A DNA stretch of 11,139 nt, taken from assembly GCA_051745085.1 (NCBI GenBank), contig JBNJDR010000053.1:1-11139 (forward strand). Reading direction: 5' to 3'. This document shows, piece after piece, positions 1 through 5,807 of the stretch (position 1 is its first letter; each line of letters begins with the position of its first letter). The stretch comes from Halonatronomonas sp051745085 (GTDB taxonomy: Bacteria; Bacillota; Halanaerobiia; Halanaerobiales; Halarsenatibacteraceae). Under the pieces are notes generated by a model. The model saw only the letters and a list, made by a program, of their open reading frames with translations. It was not told the origin of the DNA and did no database searches. The position numbers and the translations under genes were made by a program.

Positions 1-699
1 GGCATCGGGGAACTGCTGGCCGAAGGCAGCCTGCGGGCCGCCGAACAGATCGGAGGTCAGGCTATGAATTACGTCCACGAGGTCAAAGGCCAGGAGGTGC
101 CGATGCACGACCCCCGCGTCAAAGTGGGCGTCGGTCTCCAGTACGCCACCGCCAGCTACGGGGCGGACCACATGAAAGCCATGCATGATACCGCCTTCGC
201 CACCCCGGACAGCTACGGGGTTAAATCGCTGCGGGCGCTGGGCATCTACGACCCCGTCGATCCGCTCGCCCTGGGGCCGGAGAAGGTTCAGCTCTACTAT
301 AACCTTGATCTTTACTGGACCCTGATCGATATGCTGGGCGCCTGCTATTTCGGCTACGCCCCCAGGGGACCGGTGCCGCTGGATAAGCTGCTGGAACTGG
401 TCCAGGCTGTGACCGGGACGGATATCAATCTGCGCGAGCTGATGGATGCCGCCGAACGGGGAATCGATATGGCCCGGGTCTTCAACCACAAAGCCGGCCT
501 CAGCCAGGAAGCGGATCGACTGCCGGACAGGTTTTATCAGGACTTCACTGATGGACCTCTGGCCGGCCAGAACGGGATCGATCAAGCCGACTTCGCAGAG
601 GCCGTCCACCTGCGCTATCAGATGATGGGCTGGGATCCAGAGACCGCCCTCCCCACCGCGGCCAAGCTGGCCAAACTGGGGATCGCCTGGATCAAATAA
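1..699 (+). CDS. Aldehyde ferredoxin oxidoreductase family protein, C-terminal part (5' end outside window)
   Basis: Frame 1 is open from the first base, giving 232 codons before TAA, so the gene begins upstream. The opening GIGELLAEGSLRAAEQIG, then HEVKGQEVPMHDPR and YATASYGADHMKAMH, match the conserved C-terminal half of the tungsten-cofactor aldehyde:ferredoxin oxidoreductase (AFOR) family. These cytoplasmic enzymes oxidise aldehydes to acids and pass electrons to ferredoxin. DMLGACYF (Cys codon at 343-345) fits the DxxGLC motif, whose Cys is a ligand of the [4Fe-4S] cluster; the other cluster cysteines (CxxxC-type) and the N-terminal cofactor domain would lie upstream and cannot be checked. 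Substrate cannot be told from this fragment. GC content is high (well above 55% by eye), unlike the AT-rich block further on. A terminator at 798-837 probably ends this transcript. The family call is secure; the subfamily is unknown. Confidence 0.9.
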   Translation, partial: GIGELLAEGSLRAAEQIGGQAMNYVHEVKGQEVPMHDPRVKVGVGLQYATASYGADHMKAMHDTAFATPDSYGVKSLRALGIYDPVDPLALGPEKVQLYYNLDLYWTLIDMLGACYFGYAPRGPVPLDKLLELVQAVTGTDINLRELMDAAERGIDMARVFNHKAGLSQEADRLPDRFYQDFTDGPLAGQNGIDQADFAEAVHLRYQMMGWDPETALPTAAKLAKLGIAWIK

Positions 700-718
700 G
701 ATTTTACTTCGCTCCCTC

Positions 719-747
719 TTGCATAAGCGGGATAAGTATGTTAGAAT
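719..747 (+). promoter_or_regulatory. Sigma-70/SigA-type promoter
   Basis: TTGCAT at 719-724 and TAGAAT at 742-747 are separated by exactly 17 nt, close to the housekeeping consensus. The start point would be near 754. It lies 20 nt past the oxidoreductase stop codon. Transcripts from it meet the terminator at 798-837 after about 85 nt. Seen by eye; no expression evidence. Confidence 0.6.
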
Positions 748-753
748 CATCTG

Positions 754-837
754 AGGCTTGTAAATTAAGGGCCGGGAAAGACTTTTGGGAATAACTCAAA
801 GCTGCCTTTCGCTTGCGGAAGGGCGGCTTTTCTTTTT
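754..837 (+). ncRNA. Candidate attenuated leader of the yitT-family gene, or small RNA
   Basis: This stretch runs from the predicted start site of the 719-747 promoter to the end of the terminator at 837. It has no convincing ORF with a ribosome binding site. A possible competing hairpin, CTTTTGGG (782-789) with CTCAAAG (795-801), overlaps the first four bases of the terminator stem, which is the arrangement expected of an antiterminator, though it is short and bulged. I do not recognise a known riboswitch class. Since no second promoter is apparent between 838 and 911, readthrough may be how the next gene is expressed. A stand-alone small RNA, or plain terminator of the oxidoreductase gene with a fortuitous promoter match, are alternatives. 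Confidence 0.35.
798..837 (+). terminator. Rho-independent terminator
   Basis: A 13-bp stem pairs 798-810 (AAAGCTGCCTTTC) with 818-830 (GAAGGGCGGCTTT), including two G-U pairs, with a 7-nt loop, and is followed directly by the U-rich run TCTTTTT at 831-837. It ends the oxidoreductase transcript and/or attenuates the transcript entering the YitT-family gene. Confidence 0.85.
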
Positions 838-910
838 GGCTGCAGCCCTGAACCGCTGCCGCTCAAATCATACTTTTTCAGCAGGACAGCACAAGAAGGA
901 GCGTGGTAAC

Positions 911-1753
911 ATGCAAAAAATCATCAAAGATTATCTTACAATTTATTTCGGAGTTTTCATCGTCGCGTTAGGTCTGACCGTCTTTCTCATCCCCTCCAAT
1001 CTGGCCGTTGGGGGTATAACCGGTCTGGCCATGGTCATCAATCACATCTTCCCCTTCATTCAGGTCGGTCTGGTCATGGTGGTCATGAACCTCATCCTCC
1101 TTACGGCCGGATTCCTCTTGATCGGGAAGAAGTTCGGGGCCAAGACCATCTTCGCCAGCATGTCCCTGTCCGGGACCATCTGGCTGATCGAAGCGTTTGC
1201 ACCCATGCAGGGGGCCCTGGTCGAGAATATCTTTCTCAACCTTTTTTATGGGATCCTGTTAGGGGCGATAGGTATGGCCGTAGTTTTCTATTACGGTGCC
1301 TCCACCGGGGGGACGGACATCATCGCGAAGATCATCAACAAATATACCAATATCGATATCGGTAAATCGCTGCTGGCCGCTGATTTTCTGGTCATCGTTC
1401 TGGCCGGCTTAACCTTCGGTCTGGAGCTGGGTCTGTACGCCCTTTCCGGCGTCATCATGAACTCCTTTATCATCGACTACATCATCGCCGGCTTCAACCT
1501 GAAGATCCAGCTGTCGATCATCACCTCCAACCCGGAGGCGATCAAGGAGTATATCAACAATAATATGGAGAGGGGAGCCACTGTCTTTAAAGCCGAAGGT
1601 GCATTCACCGGCGAAGCCAAGGATGTAATCATCACTGCCATGAATAAACGGGAGTTTTTCGCCCTGAAGTCATACATTGCCCGGGTGGATGAAGACGCCT
1701 TCGTCATGGTCTCCCACGCCAAGGAAGTTCTGGGGGAAGGATTTAGCTATTAA
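911..1753 (+). CDS. YitT family membrane protein (DUF161 + DUF2179)
   Basis: 280 residues. The N-terminal two-thirds is a multi-pass membrane domain (hydrophobic segments about 10-27, 31-48, 51-70, 77-95, 108-127 and 153-178) with the family signature GASTGGTDIIAKI around 129-141. The C-terminal part, about 200-275, is the soluble DUF2179 domain, with ERGATVFKAEGAFTGE at 220-235. YitT proteins are widespread in Firmicutes; their transport or signalling role is not established. The ATG at 911 is chosen because AAGGAG (896-901) lies 9 nt upstream; the open frame extends back to a TTG at 785, but that part runs through the terminator hairpin and is not coding. It stands alone; the next gene belongs to a compositionally different block. 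No U-tract terminator was seen after it, only the palindromic repeat. Confidence 0.9.
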   Translation: MQKIIKDYLTIYFGVFIVALGLTVFLIPSNLAVGGITGLAMVINHIFPFIQVGLVMVVMNLILLTAGFLLIGKKFGAKTIFASMSLSGTIWLIEAFAPMQGALVENIFLNLFYGILLGAIGMAVVFYYGASTGGTDIIAKIINKYTNIDIGKSLLAADFLVIVLAGLTFGLELGLYALSGVIMNSFIIDYIIAGFNLKIQLSIITSNPEAIKEYINNNMERGATVFKAEGAFTGEAKDVIITAMNKREFFALKSYIARVDEDAFVMVSHAKEVLGEGFSY

Positions 1754-1762
1754 ATAGAGAAA

Positions 1763-1834
1763 GTGTTTTTCGGGAGGTGTGTTTTTCGGGAGGTGTCTGA
1801 CACCTCCCGATATCTCCCGTAATATGTCGAAAAA
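1763..1834 (+). repeat. Palindromic intergenic repeat, copy 1 (REP-like)
   Basis: Two copies in tandem of a TTTTTCGGGAGGTGT unit (within 1763-1794), the second being the left arm of a perfect 25-nt palindrome at 1786-1810: 12-nt arm TCGGGAGGTGTC, central T, then the reverse complement. TGTCGAAAAA follows at 1825-1834. The 1763-1810 segment (48 nt) matches 5572-5617 (46 nt) apart from a 2-nt indel and one mismatch. It lacks a U-run after the hairpin, so it is not a standard terminator. GGTGTCTGACACC-type palindromes recall REP-like elements mobilised by Y1 (RAYT) transposases; that relation is inference. Confidence 0.85.
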
Positions 1835-1907
1835 GGATGTAATTTTGTGGTTTAAGTGGTATCTTTTAATAACTTTTTAAGTTTTTAGTTGGATAACAAA
1901 TTTTGTA

Positions 1908-1936
1908 TTTTAAATAGGTTAATTTTCTGTTATAAT
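1908..1936 (+). promoter_or_regulatory. Probable promoter of the BY-kinase operon
   Basis: A perfect TATAAT at 1931-1936 is preceded at 17 nt by a weak -35 (TTTTAA, 1908-1913). A start near 1943 would leave an AT-rich 5' leader of about 90 nt before the ATG at 2033. The leader contains a short perfect palindrome TGTATATACA at 1984-1993, a possible but unproven operator. The weak -35 suggests that an activator may be needed. The rest of 1835-2032 is very AT-rich with nothing else I can support. Confidence 0.5.
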
Positions 1937-2032
1937 GTATTCAGGTTATATAATTAAATATCATAATTTTATTTTTTTATTCTTGTATATACACAAATAA
2001 ATAAAACTATAAACTAATAGGAGATCTAAAAT

Positions 2033-3100
2033 ATGGAAGAAAATAAATCCTTACCTTACAATGAGGAAATGGAAATCGACCTCAAAGAGTTGATCATGTT
2101 GATTTGGAGAAGGAAAATGATCTTGATTGGTCTTGTAATCGTCGCTATGTTGGTAACATATGCTTCTGCCAGTATGATTTCACCTGAATATCAATCTTCT
2201 ACTAAGGTATTAATCTCTGAAGAGGAAGAACAATTAAGGGAATTTATTGCTCAGGGCCGCACCGTTTTTAGTTCTCAGAATACAGAGATATACAAGGAAA
2301 CGATTATGAGCCGCTCATTTTTGGAAAAAGTAAGTGAGAAAGTAGGTAAAATAAATTCAAAAAATGATTATTTACCTGCTTCAGAACTGGCTGATATAAT
2401 TAATATAAGGACAGGTTCTGTAGATAATCTTTTGATTTTACAGGTTACATATACAAATCCTCGGTTAGCTAAAAAAATTGCAGATGAAACTGCTAATACA
2501 TTGTTGAAAGTACATAAACAGCGTCAGGTCAGTGATTTAGATAGAGCTTTAGAATTTATATCTTCTCAATTAGATAGTGTTCAGGAAAGCCTTTTCGTCC
2601 TGGAACAAGAAATAAATAAAGCTTCAACCAATTCCGAAGAGAGGGATGAAGCTGAGGAATTGGATCTTTCCAGTTTAACTTCTCTAAATTCAGAAATTAA
2701 TTTAGAAGATATGGCTAATATAGAGAGTAATTTTAACATTAGATTCCTGGAGATTGAAAAGAATATTGCCGAAAATACATATAATATGTTAAGAGAACAG
2801 CAGGAAGAGTTAAGGTTACAGAGAAATATACAGCCTACGGAAATTGAGATTATCGAAGCGGCAGCTCTGCCGACCTCACCTGTGAGTCCACGAATTAATT
2901 TGATGGTTGTAATTTCAGCCGTTTTAGCCGCTATGTTCGGTGTGGGTATTATTTTTGTACTGGAATTTTTCGATACGAGAATTAAAAGCAAAAAACAATT
3001 AGAAGATGTGAGCGGGAAGCCAGTGCTGGGCGTAATACCTGAAATAATCGAAAAAGAAAAAAAGTTTAAAGCAAAAGGTGGAGATAAGGATGAAGAGTAA
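2033..3100 (+). CDS. Wzz-like chain-length determinant / BY-kinase transmembrane adaptor
   Basis: 355 residues. Architecture is that of polysaccharide co-polymerases: short cytoplasmic N-terminus (DLKELIMLIWRRK just before the membrane), TM1 about 29-49, a periplasmic domain of about 235 residues starting with the Wzz-type PEYQSSTKVLIS, a helical, probably coiled-coil region about 160-265, the Pro-rich PTSPVSPR ahead of TM2 (about 287-312), and a charged cytoplasmic tail of about 40 residues. In Firmicutes the adaptor (CapA/YwqC type) is separate from its kinase, and its C-terminal tail activates the kinase; the tail here is ready for that role. AGGAG at 2019-2023 sits 9 nt before the ATG. 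It is first in the operon and overlaps the kinase start by 11 nt, implying translational coupling. Role: control of length or export of a surface polysaccharide. Confidence 0.85.
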   Translation: MEENKSLPYNEEMEIDLKELIMLIWRRKMILIGLVIVAMLVTYASASMISPEYQSSTKVLISEEEEQLREFIAQGRTVFSSQNTEIYKETIMSRSFLEKVSEKVGKINSKNDYLPASELADIINIRTGSVDNLLILQVTYTNPRLAKKIADETANTLLKVHKQRQVSDLDRALEFISSQLDSVQESLFVLEQEINKASTNSEERDEAEELDLSSLTSLNSEINLEDMANIESNFNIRFLEIEKNIAENTYNMLREQQEELRLQRNIQPTEIEIIEAAALPTSPVSPRINLMVVISAVLAAMFGVGIIFVLEFFDTRIKSKKQLEDVSGKPVLGVIPEIIEKEKKFKAKGGDKDEE

Positions 3101-3782
3101 AGTCGGCAAGAAAAATTTAAGTAATTTTGCCTTGCTTTATAATTTAGACGCCAAATCTCCAATAGTGGAAGCTTATCGAAATCTTCGGACTAACTTAAAT
3201 TATATTAGCCCTGATTATGAATTAAAGACGATCGCTTTTTCCAGTGTTGAACCTGGAGACGGTAAAAGCTTATCGATCACCAACTTAGCTATATCCATGG
3301 CTAATAACGGTCAGAAAGTGATCCTTATTGATTCTGACATGCGTCGGCCCAAAATTCATCGTATGCTAAATTTGACCAGTTTTGACGGTTTAAGTAATAT
3401 TTTATCGGGTGAAATCACCTTAGAAGATGCTTTAAAGAGCAACGAAGTTAAAAATTTATCTGTAATTACTTCAGGGACGATTCCCCCGAATCCTTCAGAG
3501 TTGATTTCCTCAGAAAAAATGAGTCAACTTCTTAAAGAGGCAGGTCAACTGGCCGATGTTGTTTTGGTTGATTCCCCTCCGGTTGCTATCTCAGATGCAG
3601 CCATATTGGGTAATAAGGTTGATGGCTTTTTAATGGTGGTTAATTCTCACAACACTAAAGAAAGACAGATTGTTGAAGCTATAGAACGTCTGGAAAAATC
3701 TAACACCAACATAATTGGATCTATTTTAAATTTTCACCCGTATAAGAAATATGATTACTATGGAGAATACTATACCTATTAA
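3090..3782 (+). CDS. BY-type protein tyrosine kinase (CapB/YwqD/Wzd-like)
   Basis: 230 residues, the standard size for the stand-alone cytoplasmic kinase. Motifs in order: EAYRNLR at 27-33 (the EX2RX2R oligomerisation motif), Walker A VEPGDGKS (53-60, Lys59), Walker A' VILIDSDMRRP (77-87, Asp81/Asp83), Walker B VVLVDSPP (157-164, Asp161), and a C-terminal cluster with seven tyrosines in the last 13 residues (YKKYDYYGEYYTY). This family autophosphorylates the cluster in trans within a ring of subunits, and cycling of phosphorylation controls polysaccharide synthesis. The ATG at 3090 is favoured because AAAGGTGGAG (3074-3083) precedes it by 6 nt; the GTG at 3078 in the same frame lies inside that site. 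Its partner adaptor is upstream and the opposing phosphatase downstream. It resembles ParA/MinD ATPases, but the Tyr tail and EX2RX2R settle the call. Confidence 0.93.
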   Translation: MKSKVGKKNLSNFALLYNLDAKSPIVEAYRNLRTNLNYISPDYELKTIAFSSVEPGDGKSLSITNLAISMANNGQKVILIDSDMRRPKIHRMLNLTSFDGLSNILSGEITLEDALKSNEVKNLSVITSGTIPPNPSELISSEKMSQLLKEAGQLADVVLVDSPPVAISDAAILGNKVDGFLMVVNSHNTKERQIVEAIERLEKSNTNIIGSILNFHPYKKYDYYGEYYTY

Positions 3783-3808
3783 ATATATATAATGGAGTGA
3801 TCTTTTTA

Positions 3809-4585
3809 ATGATTGATGTTCATGCTCATATTTTACCAGGATTGGATGACGGACCTACAGGCATAGAAGAAGCAGCTGCTATTTTAAGAGATTCATCTGC
3901 AAAGGGAATTCGTAAGATAATTGCGACCCCTCATTTTTCTGAGGGCAATACATATGATTTACAGGATATTCAAACTAAAATTAAAACGCTCAATAAGATA
4001 TCCCAAAAAGAAGGGTTAGGTGTGTCTGTTTTACCCGGGGCGGAGTATTTTATAACAGATAAACTTGCCAAAAAAGCTGCTAACGGTGATATTATTACTC
4101 TGGCTAATTCAAGTTATATTTTGGTAGAACTACCTTTCGATAAGATTCCAGAAAATGCTTTTAATGTATTTTTTGATTTGGTATTGCTCGAATATAATCC
4201 GATAATCGCTCACCCAGAACGCTGTCAGGCTATCATCGATAAACCTGTGATATTATTCGATTTAATTCAAAAAGGAACTTACGCTCAGCTCAATGCAGGA
4301 AGCATTTTAGGTAAATATGGTTCTAAAATTCAAAAGACTGCTGAAACATTAATCAAAGCTCGGCTGTATCATGTGATGGGTTCTGACCTTCATTCTTCCA
4401 GGAAGAGAAGGCAGATACAAACAGAAGCTATGGCTTATCTAAAAACAATTGATAGAGAAATTACCGACATATTTGTTAATAATGCAGAAAAAATTCTTGA
4501 TAATAAATACTTAACCAAGTTAGAAGCTATTTCTCCAGAGAAGAAGTTAAATGTCTGGCAGAAGTTAATTAATTTTGTTTCATAG
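3809..4585 (+). CDS. PHP-fold protein tyrosine phosphatase (CpsB/CapC/YwqE-like)
   Basis: 258 residues, typical of the family. The PHP metal-binding residues are visible: DVHAHILPGLDDG (His5, His7), ATPHF (His42), PGAEYF (Glu79), AHPERC (His135) and GSDLHSS (Asp193, His195). These manganese-dependent enzymes dephosphorylate the tyrosine tail of the cognate BY-kinase, closing the on/off cycle for capsule or exopolysaccharide production. GGAGTG at 3794-3799 is 9 nt before the ATG at 3809; an in-frame GTG at 3797 falls inside the ribosome binding site and is rejected. It follows the kinase by 26 nt and precedes the barrel gene by 25 nt, so all are surely co-transcribed. The other possibility, a histidinol-phosphatase of the PHP superfamily, is unlikely given the LDDG motif and the context. 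Confidence 0.93.
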   Translation: MIDVHAHILPGLDDGPTGIEEAAAILRDSSAKGIRKIIATPHFSEGNTYDLQDIQTKIKTLNKISQKEGLGVSVLPGAEYFITDKLAKKAANGDIITLANSSYILVELPFDKIPENAFNVFFDLVLLEYNPIIAHPERCQAIIDKPVILFDLIQKGTYAQLNAGSILGKYGSKIQKTAETLIKARLYHVMGSDLHSSRKRRQIQTEAMAYLKTIDREITDIFVNNAEKILDNKYLTKLEAISPEKKLNVWQKLINFVS

Positions 4586-4610
4586 AACAGCATTTTAAAG
4601 GAGACCTTAC

Positions 4611-5564
4611 ATGCGTTTTACTAAAAATATTTTAATATTAGTTCTTGTTATCTTTTTTTTAGTTGGTACAGCTTCGCTGCAGGCTGAAGACGATCTGGAA
4701 TTAGCTACAGCTAGTTTAAACGCCCGGATCAATTTGGTGAATTTTATGGTTCCCCGCTTTGATTTGGAATTTCAAAAAGATTATTTCGGGATACTATTTG
4801 GTTATTCCAGCTTTCCGATAAATTATGAAGGCAGGGAAATCACGGTAGGCCTTAAACACTTTGGGGGGAGGATTTATTCTCCTATAAGTTATAATGATAT
4901 TGATTTTTACCTGGGTGGTGGGATGAATTTTGCCAGCTTTGCGCACGAAGGGGTCACGGTGGGTATTCGCAGTCCTCAACTTACTCTTGGTTTTGAACGG
5001 GAGTCTAATAATATTATTTTTGGTGGTGCTATCGGTTATTTACATATGCCCCCTGAGGAGATACCGAGTACTTTTACGCTAGGTTTTAATATCGGGTATA
5101 AATTTAATTTCAAAATTGATCCTGGTTCATATGAATCTCAGTCGAGTATCAGTCTATCTGAGGAAGAATTGAAAGAATTAGAAGAAAGAAAAGCATATTA
5201 TGCCGATATAAGTTCTATTAGGGCGAGCGGCAGCATCGATAGCACCAGCCTTCCTACTAGCGTTTCTGGTTCCTGGAATTTTAGAGGCGACCTGGATAAG
5301 AATAGTGGGAGAATTTCTGTTTCAGGTGATTCTGGCCAGGGCTCGTTCAGTTATAGTGGTTCAGGCAGTCTTAGTACCAGTTCAGGCGGGGTTGTTTTAA
5401 CAGTTAAAGAAACATTTACTGATAATGGTTTGAATGTAGAAGGTACTGGTAAATTTAAGATCGGACCTGAGAATTTTCAAGCTAGCGTTTCTTTAAAAAG
5501 GGCTGATGGAGTTTCCGCTTCTGGTAGCATCAGAGGCTCCACTTCGACTTATTCTGAAAAATAA
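4611..5564 (+). CDS. Predicted outer-membrane beta-barrel protein with Ser/Gly-rich C-terminal domain
   Basis: 317 residues; not matched to a named family. A clear Sec signal peptide (KN then a 12-residue hydrophobic core, likely cleaved after SLQA, residue 25) is followed by about 150 residues of short alternating strands bounded by aromatic residues and Gly turns (FDLEFQKDYFGILFGYSSF, FYLGGGMNFASF, TFTLGFNIGYKFNF), which fits a small porin- or OmpA-like barrel. A charged helical linker (EEELKELEERK, about 180-190) joins it to a Ser/Gly/Thr-rich, beta-prone tail (about 200-317) with repeated SGS/GSGS patches. AAAGGAG at 4597-4603 precedes the ATG by 7 nt. It closes the kinase operon, which suggests a role in passage or surface anchoring of the regulated polymer. 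That role is inference. It ends before the repeat and terminator at 5572-5716. Confidence 0.65.
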   Translation: MRFTKNILILVLVIFFLVGTASLQAEDDLELATASLNARINLVNFMVPRFDLEFQKDYFGILFGYSSFPINYEGREITVGLKHFGGRIYSPISYNDIDFYLGGGMNFASFAHEGVTVGIRSPQLTLGFERESNNIIFGGAIGYLHMPPEEIPSTFTLGFNIGYKFNFKIDPGSYESQSSISLSEEELKELEERKAYYADISSIRASGSIDSTSLPTSVSGSWNFRGDLDKNSGRISVSGDSGQGSFSYSGSGSLSTSSGGVVLTVKETFTDNGLNVEGTGKFKIGPENFQASVSLKRADGVSASGSIRGSTSTYSEK

Positions 5565-5571
5565 CCATCGG

Positions 5572-5678
5572 GTGTTTCGGGAGGTGTTTTTTTCGGGAGG
5601 TGTCTGACACCTCCCGAGATTTGTCGAAAAACCACAAGGTGTCAGACACCTCCCGACACTTCTCAGAAAATGTCGAAA
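5572..5678 (+). repeat. Palindromic intergenic repeat, copy 2 with inverted partner (REPIN-like)
   Basis: The segment 5572-5617 repeats copy 1 (1763-1810) almost exactly, including the perfect 25-nt palindrome (5593-5617). It then continues with TGTCGAAAAA (5622-5631) and a second, inverted unit: 5637-5656 is the exact reverse complement of 5593-5612, giving a 20-bp inverted repeat around a 24-nt spacer. TGTCGAAA recurs at 5671-5678. Two REP-like units facing each other in this way resemble a REPIN/BIME. It fills the space between the barrel gene and its terminator. Confidence 0.85.
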
Positions 5679-5685
5679 TATAGCA

Positions 5686-5716
5686 AGACCTCCTGCTGAG
5701 GGGGTCTATTTTTTTT
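5686..5716 (+). terminator. Rho-independent terminator of the BY-kinase operon
   Basis: AGACCTCC (5686-5693) pairs with GGGGGTCT (5700-5707), an 8-bp stem with one G-U pair and a 6-nt loop, followed by A and eight T residues (5709-5716). The last bases of the U-tract are shared with the -35 of the next promoter. Confidence 0.85.
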
Positions 5717-5743
5717 GTCATAACTGGATATTTGTAGTATAAT
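5715..5743 (+). promoter_or_regulatory. Strong SigA-type promoter of the c-di-GMP enzyme gene
   Basis: TTGTCA at 5715-5720 and a perfect TATAAT at 5738-5743 with a 17-nt spacer. The start would be near 5750, leaving a leader of about 58 nt before the ATG at 5808. It abuts the terminator, so the two transcription units are cleanly separated. Confidence 0.8.
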
Positions 5744-5807
5744 TATATCAATATCAGTTTTTTAGATAAGCCGCGTCAGGCGTAAGAATAGTTGAAAGGT
5801 GGATTTT

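Larger units (their letters stand above)
1763..5716 (+). other. AT-rich, repeat-bracketed block carrying the kinase/phosphatase/barrel operon
   Basis: Sampled lines inside this block are about 30-40% GC (for example 2401-2460 is 30%), while sampled lines outside are about 50-60% (6361-6420 is 62%). The change coincides with the two copies of the palindromic repeat (1763-1834 and 5572-5678) on each side. This suggests a separate origin for the operon, or exchange of the block by recombination between repeats. There is no integrase, transposase, tRNA or clear target-site duplication in the window, so mechanism is unknown. Confidence 0.55.

Noticed and set aside
785..910. N-terminal extension of the YitT-family protein from a TTG at 785
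   Set aside because: The stretch runs through the terminator hairpin and has no membrane-protein character; ATG at 911 has a strong AAGGAG site and gives the normal family start.
1786..1810. Perfect palindrome read as a terminator of the yitT transcript
   Set aside because: No U-run follows the hairpin on either strand (T-run is on the 5' side only), so intrinsic termination is not supported.
3078..3089. Upstream GTG start of the BY-kinase
   Set aside because: The GTG lies inside the ribosome binding site AAAGGTGGAG that serves ATG 3090. The GTG starts at 3797 (phosphatase) and 5799 (GGDEF protein) were rejected for the same reason.
2581..3162. Long antisense open frame opposite the adaptor and kinase genes (others at 7521-7997 and 9463-9954)
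   Set aside because: They lie opposite well-supported genes, have low-complexity translations and no ribosome binding sites or recognisable motifs; they look like shadows.
5572..5678. CRISPR array
   Set aside because: Repeat units are irregular, in both orientations, and not separated by uniform unique spacers; no cas genes nearby.
1763..5716. Classical composite transposon or insertion sequence
   Set aside because: No transposase gene, no obvious target-site duplication, and the repeats are short REP-like palindromes rather than IS ends.
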